Source: Aquiflexum lacus (GTDB lineage Bacteria; Bacteroidota; Bacteroidia; Cytophagales; Cyclobacteriaceae). Taken from it: a stretch of DNA of 64,000 nucleotides. Shown here one piece after another: positions 18,470 through 26,571 of the stretch; position 1 is the first letter of the stretch, and each line of letters begins with the position of its first letter. The translations under genes and the position numbers were made by a program. The notes under the pieces were generated by a model. It saw nothing but the letters and a program-made list of their open reading frames with translations, had not been told where the DNA came from and did no database searches. The stretch covers positions 1-64,000 of the forward strand of contig NZ_JABFHF010000027.1 of assembly GCF_015476655.1 (NCBI RefSeq), written 5' to 3'.

Positions 18470-18506
18470 AAAGCTGTGAGATTTTGTTTCACAGCTTTTT
18501 GTTTTT
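18470..18506 (+). terminator. Intrinsic terminator after tRNA-like RNA 1
   Basis: AAAGCTGTGA (18470-18479) pairs perfectly with TCACAGCTTT (18489-18498) around a 9-nt loop. The T run 18496-18506 is broken by a single G. It ends a short transcript coming from the tRNA-like RNA. Confidence 0.82.
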
Positions 18507-18700
18507 AAATACAGCCTATCATAAAATTTCGACTTCTTGATTGTTGGTATTTTGTAACATTACCCATTGAAAAAACCCTAATATTATTCTCTATTTCAAT
18601 AGTTAATTATCATATATGTATTTTTTTTATCTTTTCATTTTAAATAATGTAAAAAAAATATCTTTTATTTAATTTAATTTTAATAAATCGATCCCTTTCT

Positions 18701-18708
18701 TAATTTTG
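18701..18708 (+). promoter_or_regulatory. Candidate -7 element (TAATTTTG) of tRNA-like RNA 2
   Basis: An exact TAnnTTTG match 78 nt before the 5' acceptor strand of the second RNA. A hairpin CTGCA-aaaag-TGCAG (18763-18777) lies just upstream of the RNA, as in the first unit. The stretch 18507-18700 is AT-rich with no other feature seen. Confidence 0.35.
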
Positions 18709-18786
18709 ATCCATTCTTAAGCATTCAAATCTGATATGGAGAGTTTGCCAAGGAAGTATACGCTGCAAAAAGTGCAGTCAATTCAT

Positions 18787-18923
18787 TGTAGGATGTTGAA
18801 ACTGGCAGACAAGCCCTCCTGTCTCGGGGGTGGGGAATCCGATTATTTCGGTTCGGATAAAGTGCATCAAGAGCTCTGATGCTGCCTAACTACCCCGTGG
18901 AGGTTCGAATCCTTCTCCTACAG
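18787..18923 (+). ncRNA. tRNA-like RNA 2: class-II tRNA shape with 68-nt structured variable region
   Basis: Acceptor TGTAGGA (18787-18793) with TCCTACA (18916-18922) and G as discriminator. A class-II D arm: TTG (18796-18798), an 11-nt loop with GG, and CAA (18810-18812), as in Leu/Ser tRNAs. Anticodon-like arm CCCTC-CTGTCTC-GGGGG (18814-18830), formally anticodon GTC (Asp) with U33. T arm GGAGG-TTCGAAT-CCTTC (18899-18915). Between the last two arms lie 68 nt where canonical class-II tRNAs have about 10-24. GGGG (18832-18835) pairs with CCCC (18893-18896), enclosing two hairpins, ATCCGA/TCGGAT (18837-18858) and GCATCA/TGATGC (18864-18882). The second loop contains the self-complementary GAGCTC. 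Acceptor and T stems are identical to RNA 1. No CCA is encoded. Every helix is fully paired, so decay is unlikely. Whether it decodes is unknown. Confidence 0.72.
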
Positions 18924-18950
18924 CAAAAGCTTTCGTTTTATCAAATAATT

Positions 18951-19003
18951 AGGCAACCGCATTGTTTTTCAGGAAACAGGAAAATGGTTGCCTCTTTTTT
19001 TTC
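18951..19003 (+). terminator. Intrinsic terminator after tRNA-like RNA 2
   Basis: AGGCAACC (18951-18958) pairs with GGTTGCCT (18986-18993). The stem is extended inside by TTTTTC/GGAAAA pairing and followed by C and a run of eight T. It separates the RNA from the large protein gene that starts at 19076. Confidence 0.85.
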
Positions 19004-19075
19004 AAGACAAAATCAAAATCCTTATCGCTATTTTTCCAAAGCATTTGTATTACTTTTACTTGCGTAGTTTGTATT

Positions 19076-22000
19076 ATGGAAAACGAAAAGCAAGATAAAG
19101 TAGCAAAAAATAAGCGATACAGAAAATACTTCAAAATAAGTGGTATTCTTATTCTGGTATTGGTTTTTCTGCAAGCGGCATTTTATTTCGGTTCAGATTT
19201 TCTCTTGAGAAACTACCTGAAAGAAAAGGTCAATCAAGCCTCGAACAACAAATATGAAATAGATTTTGACCGATTTTATATCCTGCTCATTCAAAGGGGC
19301 ATCTCTTTCAAAGGTTTAAAAGTAAATCCTGTGGAAGATAAATTCGTGGAGCTTGATGATGCACCCTATTACCGAATTTCAATTCCTGATATTTCACTGA
19401 CAAGATTAAATTACCTTTTTAGGAAAAGAGAATTTATTGTAGGCAATATAGATTTGATCAATCCTGCAATTGACTTCAGTTTGAAAAAAGGGGATTCCTA
19501 TGAACCTGCAACTGATGAAACTCCACTCCATATCTTGCAAGATGAAATCAAAAAATCCTTTTTAGGAACAAGTTTAAAAGAAATCCGGATCAAAAACGTC
19601 AATATAAAAGAGGCGGACTTACTGCTCAAGAATTTCATCTCACAAAAGGCCATCAAAGCAGAAAACACAAGCATTTATCTAAAAGATATTCAGCTACTTC
19701 AAATGAGGTCACCTGAAACACCTTTTAATGCTGAGGGCTTTTCCTTTGAGTTGCAGAATTTTGAAATCTTGCTTTCAGATAGTGTGCATACCATAAAATC
19801 ATCCGAAATAAAAGTCTCCTCAATTGATCAATACATAGAAGCGATAAAGGTGAACATCACCCCGGACTTTAGCAAAGGTTCTTCTTCTTATTTTGAGGTT
19901 GACCTTGAGGATTTGCTCCTCAGCGACGCTGATATCAACAAGGTTTTTTATACATCCGAAGTAGAGGTCGGTGAACTCAAATTGCAGAGACCATCATTCA
20001 ATCTTTTCTCTAGTGCAAGGCCTGGAAGGAAAGATCTTAATCCGGAAGCATTTGATCTTTATAACCTGATAGAGGGGATTTTGCAATCCATCAATATCAA
20101 ACATTTCGAAATTGAAGAAGGGAAATTCACGCAAAGGTCTACCGCTGACCCTGATAATTATAGGATAAAGGCCGAGAGAATAGATTTCAATATGGAAGAT
20201 TTCTATGTAGGCCCAAATGAATCCAAAAAAACCAATCAGTTCTTCTATGCCAATCAGGCATCAGTGGAATTATTTCAGGTGGATTTGGCCTTGGGAGACA
20301 GTCTTCATTGGATACAAGGGGAATATGTGAGACTTTCATCTTTTGATGATGAAATAAAAATTACAGGGTTTAAGCTTTTCCCCATCAATGAAGATCAAAA
20401 GCAAGAGGGGAAAACTCTGTTGGAAATTGAGGTTCCTGAATTGATGATCAACAATGCCAATCTCAAAAAAACATACAATCAGGGCATCATTGATATCAAT
20501 GAAATCGTCATCAACAATCCTGACATCCTTTTGAGGGATGTTCAGGGCGGAAAAAATCAAGCGGGGGCCTTTGATATAAAAAAAATATCGAAAGATTATC
20601 TAGAGGGCATCTATGTAAATCGCTTGGTCATCAAAGAAGGTTCACTTGTTGTGGACAACAAAATCAGAATTAGGCAGGACAGTCTTTCATTCGGCAAAGT
20701 AAGTATTGTCTTAGAGAATTTTGCCTTGGATCAGGAAACAGAAGAATCCGAAAGCAAAGGAATATTTTGGGCAGACCACCTACAGCTTGAATTGGAGGAT
20801 TATGCGCTTAAATTAGCCGATAACCTTCATGTCTTCAAAGCCGATCGGGTATTTATAGATACCAAAAGTGGTCAGATTATGATCAATGCTTTCGCACTTC
20901 AACCCTTCAACAAAAGTCAGATACAGTCATCAGTGGACAGATATGGGGTCAGTACTGCCTTGGACATCTTCGTGCCCCAATTTCAGGCAACGGGTGTGGA
21001 TATTCCGCAGGCCTACTTTGATGGAATCCTTAAAGTAAGGCAAATTCGGGTTCCTTCTCCCAAAATCAACCTTTATAGATACCGGACCAAAGTTGAGGAC
21101 GATTCTGAAAAAATGGACAGTGGGGAAATGTTGGGTTTACTGACCAATTACTTTTCGGAAGTAAAGGTAGACTCTGTTATCATTCAACGTGCAACCTTGA
21201 ATTATGAAAACTTGGTAGGAGAAAGAACCAGGACCTTCTCTGAAGACAATGTTTCTGTTGCAGTAAAAAACTTTCACATCTATGAAGGAATCGACTCTGA
21301 TGCCATCAATTCTCTTTTTTCAGAAGAAGTGGATCTAAGTCTCAATAATTATGTCTTCAACATAGCCGGCGGTAAATATAACCTTCTTGCAGACAGGATC
21401 AATTTCAATACCGCAACAGAGGAAATCATCACTAGAAATGTAAGGCTTACTCCGAGCGAAGTGTTTTCGGATAAAACCAGAATTACCGCAAATATACCCT
21501 CTCTCTCCTTCAGAGGGGTTGATCTGGAAGCTTTCTTATTTGACAATACCTTGAGCCTTGAAATGGTCAAACTTTCAGGATCTGCTGTAGAGATTCTGAT
21601 TAACAATGACTGGCAGGAAACAGAAGCACAGTCTGCGAGAAGAAGAGGAAGAGACAGAACTCTCCCCAAAAATATCGAAGTGGTCATGATTGATTCAATC
21701 GAAGCCGGCAATGCACAATTCAGTCTTTCTTTTAGGGATAAAGGAATTCAGCGGGAATTGATCAATACCGGAATTAATTTAAGCGTTTTTGATTTTCTCC
21801 TTGATTCGGCAAAAATAGCAAAAGGTGAAATTGCAGGCTTCTTTGGAGGAATGTCATTGGGTATTGATGAGTTTTGGCTAACCCTAAATGACAGTATCCA
21901 TCAGGTGACTTTCTCCAAAGTAGAACTTGATACCAGGTATGAAGGAATTTTGGTCAATAATTTCCGGATCATTCCCAAAAACCTCTCAGGAAAACCAGGT

Positions 22001-23437
22001 ATTCCGGTTTTTTCAGGACATATACCGACTGCATTGATCAAAACAAATTCTTTAGCTGAATTGCAGACGAGCAAAGATCTTTGGATAAAGGAACTAAGAC
22101 TTTATAGGCCCGATCTTGAAGTTTTTATTGATCAAGTGAAACTTGATATTGCAGGCAATGACAAAGACCCCAGCAAAAAAAGATTATTGGAAAGTTTAAG
22201 GATTGATGAATTTGAAATTGTTGAAGGAGACATCGGGATTTTCGATAAAAACTCATCAAAACTTCCACAAGAGTTTAAATCTTTCAATTTTGGACTTGAA
22301 GACTTGCGATTTGATTTAAAAGATCTCAGTGGATTGGATAGGAAAAAATTGCTGAATAAAGATTTTCAACTGACCCTGCCCAATTATGAAATCCTGCTCA
22401 AGGACAGTTTGAATAAACTGAAAATCGGACTGATTTCATTGACCAATAAGGAAATAAAACTCACTGATGTAGATTTCACACCAAGATATGGCAGGTTTCA
22501 ATATAGCAGAAAAGTCGGGTTACAGACTGATGTGGCAAACATCCACATTCCTGTCATAATAATCGATGGTGCTGACCTTGATGGTTTCATAGAAAATGAA
22601 ATTTTTACAGCCAAATCAATCAGAATCAGCGATATCAATGCCGATCTTTTCAGAGATAAAAGATTTCCAAGAAATGAGGATGTTTACAAGTCAATGCCTC
22701 AGGAATTGATGAAAAGGGCTGGAATTCAGTTATCTGTAGATTCATTGTTCATTGTCAATGCTACTATTAACTATTCTGAATTCCCCGAGAATGGCATGGT
22801 TCCCGGCAATCTTTCATTCAATAAGATGAATGTAGCCATTTACCCTCTTCACCTGAGCAAAGAAAATGAACCCTTTCCCGTCGATGAAATTTCTATTCTG
22901 GCTAATGCAAAACTCTATGATCAAGCAGACCTGAATCTTCAGGGACATTTATTTTTTGAAAAACCATTTCCTATGACAATCAGTGCTCAAATGGGTGAAT
23001 TTGACCTGGATTATTTGAATCCAATCCTTCAATCCAATGCTTTTGTAAAAGTCGTCCGAGGAAAAATACATGGTGCTGATTGGTCATTTACAGCGGACGA
23101 AGTTGATGCAGTAGGAAACATGATTTTGTTGTATTCGGATTTAAAGCTGGAATTATTGGATGAAAGAACCTTGGAGAGAGGTACCGGAAGAAAATCCATC
23201 CTGACCTTTGTCCTCAATACTTTTGCAGTCAGAAGCAATAACCCAAGAAGATATCTCCGAAAACCCATCAGCTCCAAAATTTATGAACCCAGGGATACCA
23301 CTCGCTTTATATTTAATTATTGGTGGAGAACAACCCTGAGCGGTTTAAAAGGTAGCCTTGGACTGGGTCAGCCAAAAGTGCCAAAAAAGAGGAAGCTGGA
23401 AGCTGAAGAAAGACGGCGAAAAAAGAAAGAAAAATAG
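19076..23437 (+). CDS. Very large AsmA/TamB-like envelope protein
   Basis: 1453 residues with one N-terminal membrane helix (about 20-40: FKISGILILVLVFLQAAFYFG) after a short basic cytoplasmic tail. A very long repetitive beta-rich body follows, in which units such as 'xhhhpxhxhpxhxhxxhxhxh' recur, with phrases like IRIKNVNIKEADLLL, LVIKEGSLVVDNK and LRIDEFEIVEGDIGIFD. The end is a strongly basic tail (KVPKKRKLEAEERRRKKKEK). The layout resembles AsmA-like/DUF748-type bridge proteins that span the periplasm and move phospholipid or help outer-membrane assembly. This is a resemblance in architecture, not a firm family call. The start is the ATG at 19076; the frame is open upstream only through the RNA terminator. 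The downstream terminator 23633-23664 is shared with metK. Confidence 0.75.
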   Translation: MENEKQDKVAKNKRYRKYFKISGILILVLVFLQAAFYFGSDFLLRNYLKEKVNQASNNKYEIDFDRFYILLIQRGISFKGLKVNPVEDKFVELDDAPYYRISIPDISLTRLNYLFRKREFIVGNIDLINPAIDFSLKKGDSYEPATDETPLHILQDEIKKSFLGTSLKEIRIKNVNIKEADLLLKNFISQKAIKAENTSIYLKDIQLLQMRSPETPFNAEGFSFELQNFEILLSDSVHTIKSSEIKVSSIDQYIEAIKVNITPDFSKGSSSYFEVDLEDLLLSDADINKVFYTSEVEVGELKLQRPSFNLFSSARPGRKDLNPEAFDLYNLIEGILQSINIKHFEIEEGKFTQRSTADPDNYRIKAERIDFNMEDFYVGPNESKKTNQFFYANQASVELFQVDLALGDSLHWIQGEYVRLSSFDDEIKITGFKLFPINEDQKQEGKTLLEIEVPELMINNANLKKTYNQGIIDINEIVINNPDILLRDVQGGKNQAGAFDIKKISKDYLEGIYVNRLVIKEGSLVVDNKIRIRQDSLSFGKVSIVLENFALDQETEESESKGIFWADHLQLELEDYALKLADNLHVFKADRVFIDTKSGQIMINAFALQPFNKSQIQSSVDRYGVSTALDIFVPQFQATGVDIPQAYFDGILKVRQIRVPSPKINLYRYRTKVEDDSEKMDSGEMLGLLTNYFSEVKVDSVIIQRATLNYENLVGERTRTFSEDNVSVAVKNFHIYEGIDSDAINSLFSEEVDLSLNNYVFNIAGGKYNLLADRINFNTATEEIITRNVRLTPSEVFSDKTRITANIPSLSFRGVDLEAFLFDNTLSLEMVKLSGSAVEILINNDWQETEAQSARRRGRDRTLPKNIEVVMIDSIEAGNAQFSLSFRDKGIQRELINTGINLSVFDFLLDSAKIAKGEIAGFFGGMSLGIDEFWLTLNDSIHQVTFSKVELDTRYEGILVNNFRIIPKNLSGKPGIPVFSGHIPTALIKTNSLAELQTSKDLWIKELRLYRPDLEVFIDQVKLDIAGNDKDPSKKRLLESLRIDEFEIVEGDIGIFDKNSSKLPQEFKSFNFGLEDLRFDLKDLSGLDRKKLLNKDFQLTLPNYEILLKDSLNKLKIGLISLTNKEIKLTDVDFTPRYGRFQYSRKVGLQTDVANIHIPVIIIDGADLDGFIENEIFTAKSIRISDINADLFRDKRFPRNEDVYKSMPQELMKRAGIQLSVDSLFIVNATINYSEFPENGMVPGNLSFNKMNVAIYPLHLSKENEPFPVDEISILANAKLYDQADLNLQGHLFFEKPFPMTISAQMGEFDLDYLNPILQSNAFVKVVRGKIHGADWSFTADEVDAVGNMILLYSDLKLELLDERTLERGTGRKSILTFVLNTFAVRSNNPRRYLRKPISSKIYEPRDTTRFIFNYWWRTTLSGLKGSLGLGQPKVPKKRKLEAEERRRKKKEK

Positions 23438-23454
23438 AAATATCGCTAGGGAAC

Positions 23455-23580
23455 TTGCTAGACGCAAGATGCTAGATACGGGAAGCGACAGGTTTAGAAA
23501 CAAGTTACAACAGAAAGAAGGATAAAGATGTAAGAAACGAGATGTTCGAGATATGCCTTCCGGCAAGGTGAAGTGAGGGA
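23455..23580. repeat. Degenerate purine-rich GAGAC/AGAAAC repeat tract
   Basis: Non-coding gap of about 190 bp with scattered AGACGCAAGATGC, AGAAACAAG, AGAAACGAGATG and GTGAGGGACG words plus a CCTTCCGGCAAGG near-palindrome at 23556-23568. It matches in style the debris at 7598-7625 and 15070-15160. Probably decayed copies of one dispersed element. Confidence 0.4.
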
Positions 23581-23632
23581 CGAAAAGAAGAGAATGACGA
23601 ATTAAGGACCTCGCATCAATTATGGATTTTTA

Positions 23633-23664
23633 CAAAAAAAAGCGGCAGAAAAGCCGCTTTTTTT
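23633..23664. terminator. Bidirectional intrinsic terminator
   Basis: A stem AAAGCGGC/GCCGCTTT with a 6-nt loop has an A run before and a T run after, so it works on both strands. It ends the AsmA-like gene (+) and metK (-), reaching the metK stop codon. Confidence 0.85.
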
Positions 23665-24916
23665 AAAGATTGAAGGACCTCTTTAAGGTTTCCACATAAT
23701 CGAGTTTTTCCCAAGTAAAGAGTTCTACATCGAAAGTCAATGTCTTGCCATCAGGAGTTTTAAATGTTTTCGAGACCACTTCATTTTCTCTTCCCATATG
23801 ACCATAAGCCGCAGTTTCTTCATAAATAGGATTTCTCAGCTTCAGCCTTTGTTCTATGGCATAAGGACGCATGTCGAAAAGCTTCTCTACTTTTTTGGCA
23901 ATCTCTCCGTCACTCAATGACACCTTGGAGGTTCCATAAGTATTGATATAAATCCCCATTGGTTTGGCCACACCAATGGCATAGGAAACTTGAACCAATA
24001 TTTCATCGGCTATTCCTGCTGCGACCATGTTTTTGGCGATATGTCTGGTAGCATAAGCTGCAGAACGGTCGACTTTGGATGGGTCTTTACCTGAGAAAGC
24101 TCCACCTCCATGGGCCCCTTTTCCACCATAAGTATCAACAATGATTTTTCTACCTGTCAGACCAGTATCACCATGAGGACCGCCGATTACAAATTTTCCC
24201 GTAGGATTGATATGGTAAGTGATTTTATCTGTGAATAATGCCTGAATTTCTGGTTTCAGTTGTGCCACCACCCTTGGTATCAGAATATTGATCATATCCT
24301 CTTTGATCTTAGCCAGCATGGCAGGTTCATCATCAAAGTCATCATGCTGGGTAGATACAACCACTGCATCAATTCTTTGAGGCACGTTATCATCAGAATA
24401 TTCTATGGTTACCTGCGCCTTGGCATCTGGCCTGAGATAGGTGATATCCTCGTTTTCTCTGCGCAAAACAGCCAATTCTTTCAAAATCCTATGCGAAAGA
24501 TCCAAAGCCAAAGGCATATAATTATCTGTTTCTTTGGTGGCATAACCAAACATCATCCCTTGGTCACCTGCACCTTGTTCTTCAGGATTTGTCCTATCGA
24601 CACCTTGATTGATATCAGGAGACTGTTCATGAATCGCAGAAAGAACCCCACAGGAGTTTCCGTCAAACATGTATTCACCTTTCGTATAACCGATTCGATT
24701 GATCACATCCCTTGCGATTTTCTGAACATCCAAATAGGTCTCGGACTTAACTTCTCCGGCAAGTATTACCTGACCGGTGGTAACAAGCGTTTCACAGGCA
24801 ACTTTCGAACGGGGATCAAAGGCCAAAAAATTATCAATCAAGGCATCTGAAATCTGGTCGGCGATTTTATCGGGATGACCTTCAGATACTGATTCTGAAG
24901 TAAATAAATAAGGCAT
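23663..24916 (-). CDS. metK: S-adenosylmethionine synthetase
   Basis: 417 residues from the ATG at 24916, which gives the canonical beginning [17 protein letters not shown]; the open frame upstream adds 18 unrelated residues. The enzyme makes SAM from methionine and ATP. Visible motifs: GHPDK near 13, [12 protein letters not shown] near 135, the phosphate-binding [20 protein letters not shown] near 265-285, and [20 protein letters not shown] near 290-310. The length is slightly above the E. coli enzyme (384), as usual in Bacteroidota. I see no SAM riboswitch in the ~100-bp leader. Confidence 0.98.
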   Translation of the reverse strand: MPYLFTSESVSEGHPDKIADQISDALIDNFLAFDPRSKVACETLVTTGQVILAGEVKSETYLDVQKIARDVINRIGYTKGEYMFDGNSCGVLSAIHEQSPDINQGVDRTNPEEQGAGDQGMMFGYATKETDNYMPLALDLSHRILKELAVLRRENEDITYLRPDAKAQVTIEYSDDNVPQRIDAVVVSTQHDDFDDEPAMLAKIKEDMINILIPRVVAQLKPEIQALFTDKITYHINPTGKFVIGGPHGDTGLTGRKIIVDTYGGKGAHGGGAFSGKDPSKVDRSAAYATRHIAKNMVAAGIADEILVQVSYAIGVAKPMGIYINTYGTSKVSLSDGEIAKKVEKLFDMRPYAIEQRLKLRNPIYEETAAYGHMGRENEVVSKTFKTPDGKTLTFDVELFTWEKLDYVETLKRSFNL

Positions 24917-25078
24917 ATAAATAATCGGTTTTAACGCATTTTCTAATGGTGCGTAAAAATAAGGTTTCAAAGGGAAATAAAAAATTGAAAAAAATTTAGA
25001 GCTGATTCAATAAGAATAATGAGGGGGAGTTGGAACTTAAATATTAATACTATATTTTTAATTGATTTTAATACAATT

Positions 25079-26530
25079 ATGTCGCAGAATAGTTTTATCC
25101 CATTATTCGCTGCTTTAATGATCGTACTTTTTCATCATTGCGCTCCAAAAGAAAATATACCTGAAATCAAATTTGATCTGCACGGTGAAAGTAAACTCAC
25201 TTTTTCCAATTCAAGTAAATCGGATGTGTGGATCAAATTTGAAAAATGGTCCAGTATTCCCGTTGATTATATAACTGTAGATACGCTCATAGTTTCTGGT
25301 GCCGATTTTCAGATTAACCTGAAAAACCATAGTATGGATTATATCCATTGGGATTTAAATAAAGTTAATATTGATATTTTTATGCTTCCGGGTTCGGATG
25401 AAACCATTACTATTTATGAAAATGATTCGATTAATTTCTCTGGCGGATTAAGTGAAATCAACCAATTTCTTTATCAAAACTCCAAAAAGGACCTAAGCTT
25501 TAACAAGCTTAATCATGTCCGTGCCATGGCAACTCATGGAGAAAAAGATTTTATGCGTTTCATCGAAAAAAGTGACTCAATTCATCAGATACAACTAAAA
25601 AACCTCGAATCTAACAAATCGCAATTGCCTGATTGGTACGTCAACCTTGAAAAGGAGAGACTGAACTATAGGAATGTAGCAAGTAAGATGAACAGCATAT
25701 CCTACAGGAAAAATATGCTTAAAACTGAAGATGAGATTCCTAATGGATTTATGGAAGGATTGATACAATCCGTACAATTGGAAAATGAGAAATTTATTGG
25801 GGAGTCAAATTACATGCTTTTTCTACATGAATACGGCAATTTTCACAGCCAAAAAATATCCATTATAGAAACTGATAGTAGCGATGCCAAACAATCATGG
25901 ATGATATTGAAAGCACAAGAAATTGATAAATTATTTACCGGTAAAGTGAAAGATGCCTACTTAGCTGAATTGACAAGCATGTTGATTAAAAATGCCAGAT
26001 CGGAATATGATGCTATGGTTTTAAATTATTTCACTGATGAAGAATTACGGGATTTAATCAGGGAGTACTATGAATCGAGTGTGACATTGAAGCCTGGGAC
26101 ACCAATGCCCTATTTCTTTCTTGAAAATCAAATGGGAGAAGATGTAGAATCCAGAGACTATCTCGGAAATATTTTGCTGATCAACTTTTGGGCAGATTGG
26201 TGCAAGCCTTGTATTGAGGAATTCCCTCATGAGAATGCTTTAGTGGAAAAATACCAAGGGAAACCAGTCAAAATCCTCAATATCTGTATTGAGTCCAACC
26301 GTGAGAGATGGAAAGAATACATCCTCAGATATGGCCTAAAAATGGACAACCTATTTGCAGGAGAGAATTGGACCAAAAAACTTAAAAGTTCTTATGACAT
26401 CAGTGGCATCCCGCATTCGGTGCTCATAGACTGGAATGGAAATATTGTTGAAAACAGGACTAAAACTGCGAGTAAGGGAATAGATAAATTGATTGATGAG
26501 TTGTTAGGGGAAATGAAATCACCCTTTTAA
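25079..26530 (+). CDS. TlpA-family thioredoxin-like lipoprotein
   Basis: 483 residues from the ATG at 25079 (an alternative ATG at 25019 adds 20). A hydrophobic signal is followed by a Cys in LFHHC, so it is probably a periplasm-facing lipoprotein, although the lipobox is weak. The N-terminal ~340 residues are uncharacterised and helical in the second half. The C-terminal ~140 residues form a TlpA/AhpC-type thioredoxin fold with the redox pair in NFWADWCKPCIEEFP and a cis-Pro segment, SGIPHSVLID. The likely role is thiol-disulfide exchange in the periplasm. It lies divergent from metK and 41 bp upstream of purM, which has its own -7 element. Confidence 0.85.
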   Translation: MSQNSFIPLFAALMIVLFHHCAPKENIPEIKFDLHGESKLTFSNSSKSDVWIKFEKWSSIPVDYITVDTLIVSGADFQINLKNHSMDYIHWDLNKVNIDIFMLPGSDETITIYENDSINFSGGLSEINQFLYQNSKKDLSFNKLNHVRAMATHGEKDFMRFIEKSDSIHQIQLKNLESNKSQLPDWYVNLEKERLNYRNVASKMNSISYRKNMLKTEDEIPNGFMEGLIQSVQLENEKFIGESNYMLFLHEYGNFHSQKISIIETDSSDAKQSWMILKAQEIDKLFTGKVKDAYLAELTSMLIKNARSEYDAMVLNYFTDEELRDLIREYYESSVTLKPGTPMPYFFLENQMGEDVESRDYLGNILLINFWADWCKPCIEEFPHENALVEKYQGKPVKILNICIESNRERWKEYILRYGLKMDNLFAGENWTKKLKSSYDISGIPHSVLIDWNGNIVENRTKTASKGIDKLIDELLGEMKSPF

Positions 26531-26534
26531 TCAT

Positions 26535-26542
26535 TACCTTTG
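26535..26542 (+). promoter_or_regulatory. -7 element TACCTTTG for purM
   Basis: An exact TAnnTTTG match 29 nt before the purM ATG and just after the stop codon of the upstream gene. A correctly spaced -33 TTG is not evident. Confidence 0.4.
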
Positions 26543-26571
26543 TCCTCCATATAACCAATCCCAAAACCCTC

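Noticed and set aside
18373-18922. The two shared 3' ends as attL/attR repeats of an integrated element
   Set aside because: Both copies also have a fully paired 5' acceptor strand and own terminators, and no integrase or cargo gene lies in the ~400 bp between them.
18373-18922. One long tmRNA or other permuted RNA spanning both units
   Set aside because: A strong terminator at 18470-18506 separates them, and no tag-like reading frame or pseudoknot pattern is visible.
18787-18923. An ordinary tRNA-Asp gene
   Set aside because: Class-II D arm, 68-nt variable region and a non-Asp acceptor stem do not fit, so it is reported as tRNA-like only.
24260-24850. Open frame of 196 codons on the + strand
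   Set aside because: It is exactly antisense to conserved metK coding sequence and its translation has no family features.
24917-25018. SAM riboswitch in front of metK
   Set aside because: Only a weak ACGCA/TGCGT pairing is present; no SAM-I or SAM-II core was recognised.
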